Positions 41,895-51,740 are shown, numbered from the stretch's first letter. The stretch is DNA of 64,000 nucleotides from Imbroritus primus (GCF_964332355.1 NZ_OZ201293.1:434001-498000); one strand, 5' to 3'. A program made the numbers and translations. Notes: generated from the letters alone by a model not told the origin.

Positions 41895-42635
41895 ATGAAA
41901 CTCACCGTCGCCACCTATAACATCCACAAAGGCGTCACTGGCCTGGCACGTCGTTCGCGTATCGACGTCGTGCGCCAGGGGCTGCATGCCATGGATGCCG
42001 ATCTGGTGTTCCTGCAGGAAGTGCAGGACCGCAACGATCGCCTGGTGGCTGCCGCGATCTTCGACGCAGATCATACCCAGCTCAACTATCTGGCGACCGA
42101 TGCCTATCCGCACTCCGTGTACGGGCAGAACGCCGTGTATGACCACGGCCATCATGGCAATGCGATCCTGTCGCGCTATCCCATCCTGATGTCCGAGAAC
42201 CTCGATATCTCCGATCACCGTTTCGAGCAGCGCGGGCTGCTGCACGCGATGATCGACGTCGAAGGCGTGGAGGCGCATCTGATGTGCGTGCACTTCGGGC
42301 TGTTTGCGCGTAGCCGCCAGCGCCAGGCGGATGCGCTGATCCGCCGGGTGAAGTCGGTGGTGCCGGCCGATGCGCCACTCATCATCGCGGGTGATTTCAA
42401 CGACTGGAACAATCGCCTCGATGACCGCATCTGTTCGGCGCTGGGCGCGGTGGAAGTGGCCCATGTCTGCGAGGGCACGCTGTGTACGTTTCCCAGCCAC
42501 TTGCCAGTGTGGCAGTTGGACCGGATCTACGTGCGCGGCTTTGATGTCCGCAGTGCGCAGGCCTTGCGTGGCCGCGACTGGGCCTTGCGCTCCGACCATG
42601 TGCCTCTCATGGCCGAGCTGGCCAGCGCGTCCTGA
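41895..42635 (+). CDS. Endonuclease/exonuclease/phosphatase family protein
   Basis: 246 residues with the full DNase-I-like set: TYNIHKG, DLVFLQEVQD, VHFGLFARSRQRQ, IIAGDFNDWN and LRSDHVPLM, giving the metal Glu, the catalytic Asp/Asn and His/Asp. Members cleave phosphodiesters of nucleic acid or phospholipid. The gene sits 31 bp after nudB and 27 bp before clsB. That constant pairing with a cardiolipin synthase (as in E. coli ybhP-clsB) suggests a link to phospholipid metabolism. Confidence 0.92.
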   Translation: MKLTVATYNIHKGVTGLARRSRIDVVRQGLHAMDADLVFLQEVQDRNDRLVAAAIFDADHTQLNYLATDAYPHSVYGQNAVYDHGHHGNAILSRYPILMSENLDISDHRFEQRGLLHAMIDVEGVEAHLMCVHFGLFARSRQRQADALIRRVKSVVPADAPLIIAGDFNDWNNRLDDRICSALGAVEVAHVCEGTLCTFPSHLPVWQLDRIYVRGFDVRSAQALRGRDWALRSDHVPLMAELASAS

Positions 42636-42662
42636 TCCCGTGTTGGCGCGGCCCTGTCCCTG

Positions 42663-43934
42663 ATGCCGATGCGGTCTCCACTGAAACGCCCGATCCGCGC
42701 GCTGCGCAGGGCGTGGCGACGCAATCGCGCGGTAGCCGGTAACCGCGTCGACCTGCTGTGCTGTGGCGAATTCTATTTCCCCGCGTTGTGCGAAGCCATC
42801 GATGCCGCGACGCGCAGTGTGCGTATGGAGACGTATATCTATACGCACGATGCGTCCGGCGAATGCGTGACGCGCGCGCTGGTGGAGGCGGCCCGGCGTG
42901 GCGTGGAAGTGTATGTGGTGGTCGATGGCATCGGTACCGGCGAGCCGCCGCCGGAGGTGATCAGCGCCTTCCGCGAGGCCGGCGTGCACTACCGTGTGTT
43001 CCGGCCGGTACGCTGGTGGGTGCCACGCCGCCGCTACCTGCGCCGCCTGCATCGCAAGCTGGCCGTGATCGACGACCGTCTCGGCTTTGTCGGTGGCATC
43101 AATATCATCGACGACCTGAACCACGCGCCGCTGCAGGATTCGGGCTATGGTCCGCGCTACGATTTTGCCGTACGCGTCGAAGGGCCGATCGTGGCCCAGA
43201 TCGTGGAAACGATGCGCGTGCTGTGGACGCGCTTCAGCGGCGCGGGTCGGGTGGAGCGTGCCCCGGCGCCACCGTCGGGCTCAGGCGCTCACGCTGTTGC
43301 GGCTACGGATGCGCAGCCCGAGGTCGCGGCCGGCACACTGTCCATCCATGAGGGTGTACGCGCCGCCCTGGTATTACGCGACAACGTGCGCAACCGCCGC
43401 GCTATCGAGCGCGAATATCTCGTCGCCCTGGGCAATGCCCGGCACGACGTGATCATTGCCAATGCCTATTTCCTGCCAGGCCTGCGTTTTCGTCGGGCCT
43501 TGCTGGCCTGTCGGCGACGCGGCGTACGAGTGCGCCTGCTGTTGCAGGGACAGGTCGAATACCGGCTGCAGCACCATGCCACGCAGGCGCTGTATGGCCA
43601 GCTGCTCAATGCCGGTGTGGAGATCTATGAATATACCGACAGCTTCTTGCACGCCAAGGTTGCCGTGGTCGACGAGGTCTGGGCCACGGTCGGCTCGAGC
43701 AATATCGATCCCTTCAGCCTGCTGCTGGCGCGCGAGGCGAACCTGGTGGTGTGGGACGATGCCTTCAGCGCCTCCTTGCGTGACGCACTCGAACTGGCGA
43801 TGACCGCGCGCAGTGTGGCGGTGGAGCGCGAACTGCATGACCGACGTCCGCGCTGGCGGCGCGCACTCGACTGGCTGGCGTATGGATTGGTCAGCGCCGG
43901 CGTCATGATTAGCGGCCATGCGGGCCGTTATTGA
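42663..43934 (+). CDS. clsB: Cardiolipin synthase B
   Basis: 423 residues. Two phospholipase-D HKD motifs are intact: HRKLAVIDDRLGFVGG near 130 and HAKVAVVDEVWATVGSSN near 329. The N-terminus lacks the two membrane helices of ClsA, which fits the ClsB/YbhO type. An Ala/Pro-rich spacer separates the halves (about 198-225). The enzyme condenses phosphatidylglycerol, or PG with PE, into cardiolipin at the inner membrane. Function is supported by its EEP neighbour. Confidence 0.92.
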   Translation: MPMRSPLKRPIRALRRAWRRNRAVAGNRVDLLCCGEFYFPALCEAIDAATRSVRMETYIYTHDASGECVTRALVEAARRGVEVYVVVDGIGTGEPPPEVISAFREAGVHYRVFRPVRWWVPRRRYLRRLHRKLAVIDDRLGFVGGINIIDDLNHAPLQDSGYGPRYDFAVRVEGPIVAQIVETMRVLWTRFSGAGRVERAPAPPSGSGAHAVAATDAQPEVAAGTLSIHEGVRAALVLRDNVRNRRAIEREYLVALGNARHDVIIANAYFLPGLRFRRALLACRRRGVRVRLLLQGQVEYRLQHHATQALYGQLLNAGVEIYEYTDSFLHAKVAVVDEVWATVGSSNIDPFSLLLAREANLVVWDDAFSASLRDALELAMTARSVAVERELHDRRPRWRRALDWLAYGLVSAGVMISGHAGRY

Positions 43935-44047
43935 GCCCGGTTCCATTCATGTGGGTCGCGGGCAGTGGATGTTCCGGTGGAGACGGTGATGTGAGGCATT
44001 GATGCTGCGATTGCGTGCGCGTATGGCGGCGCATCAGCATGCTGACT

Positions 44048-44065
44048 TTAGAAATGGCTTTCTAA
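44048..44065. promoter_or_regulatory. TTAGAAA/TTTCTAA palindrome, candidate TetR operator
   Basis: Perfect 7-bp arms flank TGGC. The site lies about 150 bp upstream of the TetR gene in a 284-bp gap that otherwise shows nothing. TetR regulators bind such inverted repeats, so autoregulation is plausible. Confidence 0.4.
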
Positions 44066-44218
44066 TAATTGTCTTGCCCGCAGGCGAGGTCCCCGCCAAT
44101 AATCTGAACGACCGTTCGATTCTGCGCTAGACTGAAACGACACGGGCCAGACGGCAGTGCGGCATGCCTTTGAGTGCCATGCCTGCATGCCGGCGAGGCC
44201 CGGAAAGAACGGAGAGAA

Positions 44219-44869
44219 ATGATGACAACCCAAACCGCCCGGCCGGACGCCGCGGTAGCCGTAACGGCTTCCGCCCCCATGCGCAAGGGTGAACTGACGC
44301 GCGCAGCGATCCTCGACACAGCGCTGGATCTGGCCTCGCGCAACGGCCTGGAAGGGCTGACGATCGGTCTGCTGGCCGAGCGCATGCAGATGAGCAAGAG
44401 CGGTGTCTTCGCGCACTTTGGATCGCGTGAGGACCTGCAGGTGGAAGTGGTGCACGAATATCGCCGCCGCTTCGAGCAGGAAGTGTTTTTCCCGAGCCTC
44501 ACCGAGCCGCGGGGACTGCCGAGACTGCTCGGTTTTGCGCGACGCTGGATGGAGAAACGTATCCGCGAAGTCTCGACCGGATGCATTTTCATCAGCGGCG
44601 CGGTGGAATACGATGACCGTCCGGAAAGTCCGGTACGGCAGGAACTGGTGAAGATCGTCACCATCTGGCGCACGGCGCTGACGCGGGCGATCAACCAGGC
44701 GAAGGAGGAGGGGCATCTGCGTGCGGATGCCGATCCTGAAATGATGTTGTTCGAGATGTATGGTATTGAATTAAGCCTGCATCACGACGCGCGTTTCCTG
44801 CGTTTGCCGCGTAGCGCCGAACTGGCGATGGCGGCGTTGCACAAACTGATCGAGTCGTACCGCATTTGA
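44219..44869 (+). CDS. TetR/AcrR-family regulator of the beta-oxidation cluster
   Basis: 216 residues. The N-terminal HTH has TRAAILDTALDLASRNGLEGLTIG and MSKSGVFAHFGSREDLQ; the C-terminal ligand domain is all-helical with SGAVEYDDRPESPVRQEL. Two adjacent ATGs (44219, 44222) follow GGAG. The gene lies 52 bp before an acyl-CoA dehydrogenase operon, so it probably represses fatty-acid degradation genes and is relieved by an acyl-CoA. That assignment rests on position. Confidence 0.88.
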   Translation: MMTTQTARPDAAVAVTASAPMRKGELTRAAILDTALDLASRNGLEGLTIGLLAERMQMSKSGVFAHFGSREDLQVEVVHEYRRRFEQEVFFPSLTEPRGLPRLLGFARRWMEKRIREVSTGCIFISGAVEYDDRPESPVRQELVKIVTIWRTALTRAINQAKEEGHLRADADPEMMLFEMYGIELSLHHDARFLRLPRSAELAMAALHKLIESYRI

Positions 44870-44921
44870 CGCGTGGCGCGGTGCGGCGGCTGACTCAACA
44901 TTGATTCTGGAGGAGTGATCG

Positions 44922-46709
44922 ATGGGCCAATATTCCGCACCGTTGCGAGACATGCAGTTCGTCCTGCATGAACTTCTGGATGTGGAGGGAACGCTCAAGA
45001 CGCTGCCGCCGCATGCCGAGATCGACGCCGAGACCATCAACCAGGTGGTGGAAGAAGCCGGCAAGTTCTGCAGCGAAGTCATCTTCCCGCTGAACCAGGT
45101 GGGCGACCGCGAGGGTTGCAAGTACGCAGGCAATGGCGTGGTCACCACGCCCAGCGGTTTCCGCGAGGCCTACCAGCAGTATGTCGAAGCCGGCTGGCCG
45201 GCGCTCGGTTGCGATCCGGCTTACGGTGGCCAGGGCCTGCCTGTGCTGGTGAATAACGCCGTGTATGAAATGCTGAACTCGGCCAATCAGGCGTGGACCA
45301 TGTATCCTGGCCTGTCGCATGGTGCCTATGAATGCCTGCACGCGCATGGCACCGACGAACAGAAGAAACTGTATCTCGAAAAACTCGTCAGTGGCGTATG
45401 GACCGGCACCATGTGCCTGACCGAGCCGCACTGTGGTACCGACCTTGGCATCCTGCGTACCAAGGCCGAGCCCGATGCCGACGGCGCGTATCGCCTGACC
45501 GGCACCAAGATCTTCATTTCCAGCGGCGAGCACGACATGGCGGAGAACATCCTCCATCTTGTGCTGGCGCGCCTGCCGGACGCCCCGGCGGGCACCAAGG
45601 GTATCTCCCTGTTCATCGTGCCAAAGTTCATTCCCGATGCCAATGGTGCAGTAGGCGAGCGTAATGGCATCGCCTGCGGTTCGATCGAACACAAAATGGG
45701 CATTCACGGCAACGCCACCTGCGTCATGAATCTCGACGGTGCGCGCGGCTGGCTGGTGGGAGAGCCCAACAAGGGTCTCAACGCCATGTTCGTGATGATG
45801 AATGCGGCCCGCCTTGGCGTCGGCATGCAGGGCCTCGGCCTCACCGAAGTGGCGTATCAGAATTCCGTCACCTATGCCAAGGAGCGCCTGCAGATGCGCG
45901 CGCTTACCGGGCCGAAGGCGCCTGACAAGCCGGCCGATCCGATCATCGTCCATCCCGACGTGCGCCGCATGCTGCTGACGCAGCGCGCCTACGCCGAAGG
46001 CGGCCGGGCTTTCTCGTACTGGATCGCAACGCAGATCGATATCGAGCTGTCGCACCCCGACGAGGCTGCACGCAAGGAAGCGGCCGATCTGGTGGCCCTG
46101 CTCACGCCGGTGGTCAAGGCCTTCCTGACCGACAATGCTTTCATCGCCACCAACGAAGCCATGCAGGTGTACGGCGGCCACGGTTATATCGCCGAGTGGG
46201 GCATGGAACAGTATGTGCGCGATGCGCGCATCAACATGATCTACGAAGGGACCAACACCATCCAGTCGCTCGACCTGCTGGGCCGCAAGGTGCTCGGCGA
46301 CATGGGCGCGAAGCTGAAGAAATTCGGCAAGCTGGTACAGGACTTCATCGAGGAAGAAGGAACCAACGAGGCCATGCAGGAGTTCGTCAACCCGCTCGCC
46401 GATCTTGGTGAAAAAGTGACCAAGCTCACCATGGAAATCGGCATGAAGGCCATGCAGAACCAGGACGAGGCAGGCGCGGCCGCCGTGCCGTACCTGCGCG
46501 TGGTCGGGCATCTGGTGTTCGCCTACTTCTGGGCGCGCATGGCGAAGATCGCGCTGGAAAAATCCGCCTCGGGCGATGCTTTTTATGTCGCCAAGCTGGC
46601 CACGGCGCGTTTCTATTTTGCGCGCCTGCTACCGGAAACCGCGATGCAGATCCGTGCTGCCCGTTCCGGTTCGGCGTCGCTGATGGCGCTGGATGCAGAT
46701 CTGTTCTGA
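44922..46709 (+). CDS. Acyl-CoA dehydrogenase, long two-part type
   Basis: 595 residues, longer than the 380-residue classical enzyme because of a C-terminal extension (about 470-595) seen in the FadE/DmdC-like group. The FAD and substrate segments are MCLTEPHCGTDLG, KIFISSGEHDM and MQVYGGHGYIAEWGMEQYVRD (21 residues, 405-425). The catalytic glutamate is in MIYEGTNTIQ. The start GGAGGAG lies six bases before the ATG. It makes trans-2-enoyl-CoA and passes electrons to electron-transfer flavoprotein. It heads a fad-type operon. Confidence 0.92.
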   Translation: MGQYSAPLRDMQFVLHELLDVEGTLKTLPPHAEIDAETINQVVEEAGKFCSEVIFPLNQVGDREGCKYAGNGVVTTPSGFREAYQQYVEAGWPALGCDPAYGGQGLPVLVNNAVYEMLNSANQAWTMYPGLSHGAYECLHAHGTDEQKKLYLEKLVSGVWTGTMCLTEPHCGTDLGILRTKAEPDADGAYRLTGTKIFISSGEHDMAENILHLVLARLPDAPAGTKGISLFIVPKFIPDANGAVGERNGIACGSIEHKMGIHGNATCVMNLDGARGWLVGEPNKGLNAMFVMMNAARLGVGMQGLGLTEVAYQNSVTYAKERLQMRALTGPKAPDKPADPIIVHPDVRRMLLTQRAYAEGGRAFSYWIATQIDIELSHPDEAARKEAADLVALLTPVVKAFLTDNAFIATNEAMQVYGGHGYIAEWGMEQYVRDARINMIYEGTNTIQSLDLLGRKVLGDMGAKLKKFGKLVQDFIEEEGTNEAMQEFVNPLADLGEKVTKLTMEIGMKAMQNQDEAGAAAVPYLRVVGHLVFAYFWARMAKIALEKSASGDAFYVAKLATARFYFARLLPETAMQIRAARSGSASLMALDADLF

Positions 46710-46797
46710 TTTGCATCCGTTCTGATGCCTGTGCGTCCTGCCCGCCATCCGGCACAGGCAGGACGATGTGACTCACATTGAGACAATCGGGAAGACC

Positions 46798-49230
46798 ATG
46801 AGCAATTTCGTCGTGAAGAAAGTCGCCGTGCTGGGCGCTGGCGTCATGGGTGCGCAGATCGCCGCGCACCTTATCAACGCCAAGGTACCGGTCGTGCTGT
46901 TCGACCTGCCCGCCAAGGAAGGTCCCAAGAACGGCATCGTGCTGCGCGCCATCGATAACCTGCGCAAGCTCTCGCCCGCGCCGCTCGGCGTGGCCGACGA
47001 CGCGGCGCTGATCGAGGCGGCCAACTACGAGGACGACCTGGCGAAGCTGGGCGAGTGCGATGTCGTCATCGAAGCCATCGCCGAGCGCATGGACTGGAAG
47101 CACGACCTGTATGCCAAGGTCGCACCGCACATCGCCCCGCATGCGATTTTTGCGACCAATACCTCGGGCCTGTCGATCAATGCACTGTCGGACGGTTTCG
47201 ACGCCGAGCTGAAGGCGCGCTTCTGCGGTGTGCATTTCTTCAACCCGCCGCGCTACATGCACCTGGTCGAACTGATTCCCACGGCCAGCACGCATCCGCA
47301 GATTCTCGACCGCCTCGAAACCTTCCTTACCAGCACGGTCGGCAAAGGTGTGGTGCGCGCCAAGGACACGCCGAACTTCATCGCCAACCGCGTGGGCATC
47401 TTCTCGATCCTTGCGGTGTTCGCGGAAAGCGCAAAGTATGGCATTCCGTACGACGTGGTCGACGACCTCACCGGTTCCAAGCTGGGCCGCGCCAAGTCGG
47501 CCACCTTCCGCACTGCCGACGTGGTGGGCCTGGATACCATGGGCCACGTCATCAAGACGATGCAGGACAACCTCAAGGACGATCCGTTCGCCCCTGTGTA
47601 CGCGACGCCGCCGGTGCTCGCCAGGCTGGTCGAGGCCGGTGCGCTCGGACAGAAGAGCGGGGCCGGTTTCTACAAGAAGGTCGGCAAGGACATCCAGGTA
47701 CTCGATCCGGCCACGGGCAACTATGTGCCGTCCGCGGGCAAGGCTGACGAGATCGTCGTGCGCATGCTGAAGAAAGCGCCGGCCGAGCGCTTCCGCCTGC
47801 TGCGCGAGTCCACCAATCCGCAGGCGCAGTTCCTGTGGGCGGTGTTCCGCGATGTGTTCCATTACATCGCCGTGTACCTGCAGGACATTGCCGAATCGGC
47901 AGCAGATGTCGATCTCGCCATTCGCTGGGGCTTCGGCTGGACCACCGGTCCGTTCGAGGACTGGCAGGCGGCCGGATGGAAGGACATCGCCCAGTGGGTG
48001 AAGGAAGACATCGACACCGGCAAGGCATTGGCCATTGCGCCGCTGCCTGACTGGGTATTCAGCGGACCTGTGGCCGAGCAGGGCGGCGTGCATGCGCCGC
48101 AGGGCTCGTGGTCGCCGGCGGCGCGCGGTTTCGTGGGTCGCCAGGATTTGCCGGTGTATGGCCGCCAGGCCTTCCGTGCAAGCCTGTTCGGGACGGCCGC
48201 GCGGGATGCGCGCAGTGCCGGCAAGACGGTACATGAAGACGAGGCAGTGCGCCTGTGGGTCGATGACCGCGCAGGCCGGGGCGATGTGCTGATCGCCTCG
48301 TTCAAGAGCAAGATGAACACCATCGGCCCCGATACGATCGCCGGCCTGATGCGCGCCGTGGAACTGGCGGAGCGCGACTACGCCGGCCTGGTGGTGTGGC
48401 AGCCGACGTCGCTGCAGCTCGGTACGCCGGGTGGCCCCTTCTCGGCCGGCGCGAATCTGGAGGCGGCCATGCCGGCCTTCATGATGGGCGGTGCCAAGGG
48501 CATCGATCCGTTCGTGAAGGGCTTCCAGGACGGCATGATGCGCATCAAGTATGCGGCGGTGCCGGTGGTGGCGGCTGCATCCGGCATTGCCCTTGGCGGC
48601 GGCTGCGAATTGCTGCTGCATGCGAGCAAGCGCGTGGCGGCGATGGAAACGTATATCGGTCTGGTCGAAGTCGGCGTCGGCCTCGTGCCGGCCGGCGGCG
48701 GGCTGAAGGAGATCGCCGTGCGTGCCGCGCAGGCTGCCCAGGCGGCCGGCAGCACCAATTACCTGCAGTTCCTCACGGCACGTTTCCAGAACGCGGCCAT
48801 GGCCAAGATCTCGGGCTCGGCGCTCGAGGCGCAGCGCATGGGCTATCTGCTGCCATCGGACACCATCGTGTTCAATGTGCATGAGCTGCTCGACGTGGCC
48901 CAGCGCGAAGTGCAGGCGCTGGCCGCCGCGGGTTACCGTGCGCCGCTCAAGCCCGCCGGCATTCCGGTGGCGGGTCGCTCGGGCATTGCCACGATCCAGG
49001 CGTCGCTGGTCAATATGCGCGACGGCGGCTTCATCTCGCAGCATGACTTCATGATTGCTTCGCGCATTGCCGAAGTGGTCTGCGGCGGCGCGGTCGAGGC
49101 CGGCACGCTGGTCGACGAGGCATGGCTGCTGGCGCTGGAGCGCAAGGCCTTTGTCGAACTGCTCGGCACGTCGAAGACACAGGAACGCATCATGGGCATG
49201 CTGCAGACCGGCAAGCCGGTCCGCAACTGA
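46798..49230 (+). CDS. 3-hydroxyacyl-CoA dehydrogenase/enoyl-CoA hydratase fusion
   Basis: 810 residues. The N-terminal half is the NAD-binding dehydrogenase (VAVLGAGVMGAQIAAHL near 9-25; HFFNPPRYMHLVELIPT near 144-160; PNFIANRVG). The C-terminal third is a crotonase fold (GPFSAGANLEAAMPAF and ASGIALGGGCELLLHA). This order is the reverse of E. coli FadB, where the hydratase comes first. It catalyses steps two and three of beta-oxidation. The ATG at 46798 has GGAAG before it; a GTG at 46768 is less likely. It lies between the acyl-CoA dehydrogenase and the thiolase. Confidence 0.92.
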   Translation: MSNFVVKKVAVLGAGVMGAQIAAHLINAKVPVVLFDLPAKEGPKNGIVLRAIDNLRKLSPAPLGVADDAALIEAANYEDDLAKLGECDVVIEAIAERMDWKHDLYAKVAPHIAPHAIFATNTSGLSINALSDGFDAELKARFCGVHFFNPPRYMHLVELIPTASTHPQILDRLETFLTSTVGKGVVRAKDTPNFIANRVGIFSILAVFAESAKYGIPYDVVDDLTGSKLGRAKSATFRTADVVGLDTMGHVIKTMQDNLKDDPFAPVYATPPVLARLVEAGALGQKSGAGFYKKVGKDIQVLDPATGNYVPSAGKADEIVVRMLKKAPAERFRLLRESTNPQAQFLWAVFRDVFHYIAVYLQDIAESAADVDLAIRWGFGWTTGPFEDWQAAGWKDIAQWVKEDIDTGKALAIAPLPDWVFSGPVAEQGGVHAPQGSWSPAARGFVGRQDLPVYGRQAFRASLFGTAARDARSAGKTVHEDEAVRLWVDDRAGRGDVLIASFKSKMNTIGPDTIAGLMRAVELAERDYAGLVVWQPTSLQLGTPGGPFSAGANLEAAMPAFMMGGAKGIDPFVKGFQDGMMRIKYAAVPVVAAASGIALGGGCELLLHASKRVAAMETYIGLVEVGVGLVPAGGGLKEIAVRAAQAAQAAGSTNYLQFLTARFQNAAMAKISGSALEAQRMGYLLPSDTIVFNVHELLDVAQREVQALAAAGYRAPLKPAGIPVAGRSGIATIQASLVNMRDGGFISQHDFMIASRIAEVVCGGAVEAGTLVDEAWLLALERKAFVELLGTSKTQERIMGMLQTGKPVRN

Positions 49231-49256
49231 CACCGTCACCCGAGGTTGGAGAGAAC

Positions 49257-50453
49257 ATGAAACAGCTGCAAGACGCTTACATCGTCGCCGCCACGCGCAC
49301 GCCCATCGGCAAGGCGCCCAAGGGTGCGTTCCGTCATACCCGGCCGGACGACCTGCTGGCCACCATCCTGCGCGCCGCCGTGGCCCAGGTACCGGATCTT
49401 GACCCGCAGGTGATCCAGGATGCCATCGTCGGCTGCGCCATTCCGGAGGCGCAGCAGGGCCTCAACGTGGCGCGCATCGGCACGCTGCTGTCGGGCCTGC
49501 CGAACACCGTCGGCGGCATTACCGTGAACCGCTTCTGTGCCTCCGGCCTGAGTGCCGTGGCGATGGCGGCGGACCGCATTCGCGTGGGCGAGGCCGATGT
49601 GATCATCGCTGGCGGCGTCGAGTCGATGAGCATGGTGCCAATGATGGGCAACACGCCGTCGATGTCGCCCGCGATCTTCGAGCGCGACGAGAACGTCGGC
49701 ATTGCCTATGGCATGGGCCTGACCGCCGAGAAGGTGGCGCAGCAATGGAAGGTGAGCCGCGAGGCGCAGGATGCGTTCGCGCTGGCGTCGCACCAGAAGG
49801 CGCTGGCCGCGCAGCAGGCGGGCGAGTTCGCCGACGAGATCACGCCCATCGAAACCATCGAACGCACCGCGAATCTGGCGACCGGCCAGATCGAGACCCA
49901 ATCGCGCACCATCGCGCTCGATGAAGGTCCGCGCCCCGATACAAGTCTCGAGGGCCTGGCGCGGCTGCGCCCGGTGTTCGCGGCAAAGGGCAGCGTCACC
50001 GCCGGCACCAGTTCGCAGATGTCCGATGGTGCGGGTGCGCTGATCGTCGTCAGCGAGAAGATCCTCAAGCAGTTCAACCTGCAGCCGCTGGCGCGCTTTG
50101 TGTCGTTCGCGGTGCGCGGCGTGCCGCCGGAGATCATGGGCATCGGCCCGAAGGAAGCCATTCCCGCCGCGCTCAAGGCAGCCGGCATGACGCTCGACCA
50201 GATGGACTGGATCGAACTCAACGAAGCCTTTGCCGCGCAGTCGCTGGCCGTGATCAACGATCTGCAGCTCGATACCGGCAAGGTCAACCCGATGGGCGGG
50301 GCGATTGCGCTGGGCCATCCGCTCGGCGCGACCGGTGCGATCCGCTCCGCGACCGTGGTGCACGCGCTGCGCCGCCGCCAGCTGAAGTACGGCATGGTGA
50401 CGATGTGCGTCGGTACCGGCATGGGTGCGGCCGGCATTTTCGAGCGCGTGTGA
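49257..50453 (+). CDS. Acetyl-CoA acyltransferase (thiolase)
   Basis: 398 residues. Active-site residues are the nucleophilic Cys in NRFCASGLSAVA (near 90), GHPLGATGAIR (His) and CVGTGMGAAGIF (second Cys). The start region MKQLQDAYIVAATRTPIGKA is usual for FadA-type degradative thiolases. GGAG stands five bases before the ATG. It releases acetyl-CoA from 3-ketoacyl-CoA and pairs with the dehydrogenase/hydratase fusion directly upstream (26 bp). Confidence 0.94.
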   Translation: MKQLQDAYIVAATRTPIGKAPKGAFRHTRPDDLLATILRAAVAQVPDLDPQVIQDAIVGCAIPEAQQGLNVARIGTLLSGLPNTVGGITVNRFCASGLSAVAMAADRIRVGEADVIIAGGVESMSMVPMMGNTPSMSPAIFERDENVGIAYGMGLTAEKVAQQWKVSREAQDAFALASHQKALAAQQAGEFADEITPIETIERTANLATGQIETQSRTIALDEGPRPDTSLEGLARLRPVFAAKGSVTAGTSSQMSDGAGALIVVSEKILKQFNLQPLARFVSFAVRGVPPEIMGIGPKEAIPAALKAAGMTLDQMDWIELNEAFAAQSLAVINDLQLDTGKVNPMGGAIALGHPLGATGAIRSATVVHALRRRQLKYGMVTMCVGTGMGAAGIFERV

Positions 50454-50490
50454 TCACACGCAGCAGGAACACACCAGAGCGGAGCGTGCC

Positions 50491-51255
50491 ATGAGCATTG
50501 CAGTGGAGATTGCCGCCGGCGTGATGACGCTGCGCTTTGACCGGCCCGTGCGCAAGAACGCCATTACGGCGGAGATGTACGCAGTGCTTGCCGATGCGTT
50601 GGCGGAGGCGGAACACGATCCGGCGGTGCGCGTGATTGTGATCGCGGGGCATGCGGAGGCCTTTACGGCCGGCAATGATCTCGAAGACTTCATGCAGCGC
50701 CCGCCGCTTGGCGACGATGCGCCGGTGTTCCGCTTCCTGCGTGCCGTCAGCACCTGCCCCAAGCCGCTGGTGGCGTCGGTCAGTGGCGTGGCGGTCGGCA
50801 TCGGCACCACGCTGCTGCTGCATTGCGATCTGGTCTACGCCAGCGACACCGCGCGTTTCTCGTTGCCGTTCGTGCAACTGGGGCTGTGCCCCGAGGCAGC
50901 GTCGAGCACGCTGCTGGCGACCGTCGTCGGCCCGCGCAAGGCGGCTGAGCTGCTGATGTTCGGCGAGCCGTTCACTGCACAGGCGGCGCTCGACATGGGG
51001 CTGGTCAATGCGGTGGTGCCGGCTGCAGAGCTCGACGCACGGGTGAGCGAGCGCGTGGCCCGTCTGGTGAGATTGCCCGCGCCCTCGCTGCGCGCCACCA
51101 AGCGCCTGATGAAGCAGCAGCAGGCCGACGCGATCGCAGCGCAGATTGCGCTGGAGGTCGAGGTGTTTGGTCGCATGCTGCGCGAGCCGGCGGCAAAGGA
51201 AGCCTTCGCGGCGTTCTTCGAGAAGCGGGTGCCGGATTTTTCCGTTTTCGACTGA
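50491..51255 (+). CDS. Enoyl-CoA hydratase/isomerase family protein
   Basis: 254 residues. Crotonase signatures are RFDRPVRKNAIT, EAFTAGNDLEDF and KPLVASVSGVAVGIGTTLLLHCDLV (oxyanion-hole glycine). The usual catalytic glutamates of the hydratase are partly replaced around LGLCPEAASSTLL, so an isomerase or other crotonase activity is possible. GGAG lies six bases before the ATG at 50491. It is the last gene of the beta-oxidation series and converges on the thioesterase. Confidence 0.9.
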   Translation: MSIAVEIAAGVMTLRFDRPVRKNAITAEMYAVLADALAEAEHDPAVRVIVIAGHAEAFTAGNDLEDFMQRPPLGDDAPVFRFLRAVSTCPKPLVASVSGVAVGIGTTLLLHCDLVYASDTARFSLPFVQLGLCPEAASSTLLATVVGPRKAAELLMFGEPFTAQAALDMGLVNAVVPAAELDARVSERVARLVRLPAPSLRATKRLMKQQQADAIAAQIALEVEVFGRMLREPAAKEAFAAFFEKRVPDFSVFD

Positions 51256-51308
51256 TTCCGCCGCAGGAGGCGTGACGTGCGTTCTGGCCCCTCAGCGGTG
51301 GCCAGCCA

Positions 51309-51740
51309 TCAGTCGGCAGGAGCGTCGTGCAACGCTGGTACCATGCGCGGCTGCCGGTTCTCGTCCGTTGCCACGTAGGTGAGCGTGGCCTCGGTCACCT
51401 TGACCGTCTGCTCGGCATCGGTCATGCGCTGGGCATAGACCTCCACTTCCACCGTGATCGAGGTGCGGCCCACGCGGATGACCTCCGCGTAGAAATTCAG
51501 CAGGTCGCCGACGAATACCGGATTCTTGAACACGAACGAGTTGACCGCGATGGTGGCCACGCGTCCCCTGGCGCGCCGCAAGGCGGGGATCGACCCGGCC
51601 AGGTCGACCTGCGCCATGATCCAGCCGCCGAATACGTCGCCGTACATGTTGGCGTCGGCAGGCATCGGGATCACTCGCAGTTCGGGCATCTTGCCGGCGG
51701 GCAGGGAAACGATCTGGTGCGAGGCGTCGTTGGCAGTCAT
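51309..51740 (-). CDS. Hotdog-fold acyl-CoA thioesterase (YciA-like)
   Basis: 143 residues. It shows the YciA/ACOT pattern: DANMYGDVFGGWIMAQVDLAGS (with the catalytic Asp), NSFVFKNPVFVGDLLNFYAEV and TVKVTEATLTYVA. The enzyme hydrolyses acyl-CoA to free acid and CoA. It faces the beta-oxidation operon across a 53-bp gap, so it may act on its intermediates or relieve CoA sequestration. No N-terminal targeting is present. Confidence 0.92.
   Translation of the reverse strand: MTANDASHQIVSLPAGKMPELRVIPMPADANMYGDVFGGWIMAQVDLAGSIPALRRARGRVATIAVNSFVFKNPVFVGDLLNFYAEVIRVGRTSITVEVEVYAQRMTDAEQTVKVTEATLTYVATDENRQPRMVPALHDAPAD

Noticed and set aside
46426..49239. Minus-strand open frame of 937 codons
   Set aside because: Antisense to the dehydrogenase/hydratase fusion; no domain recognised.
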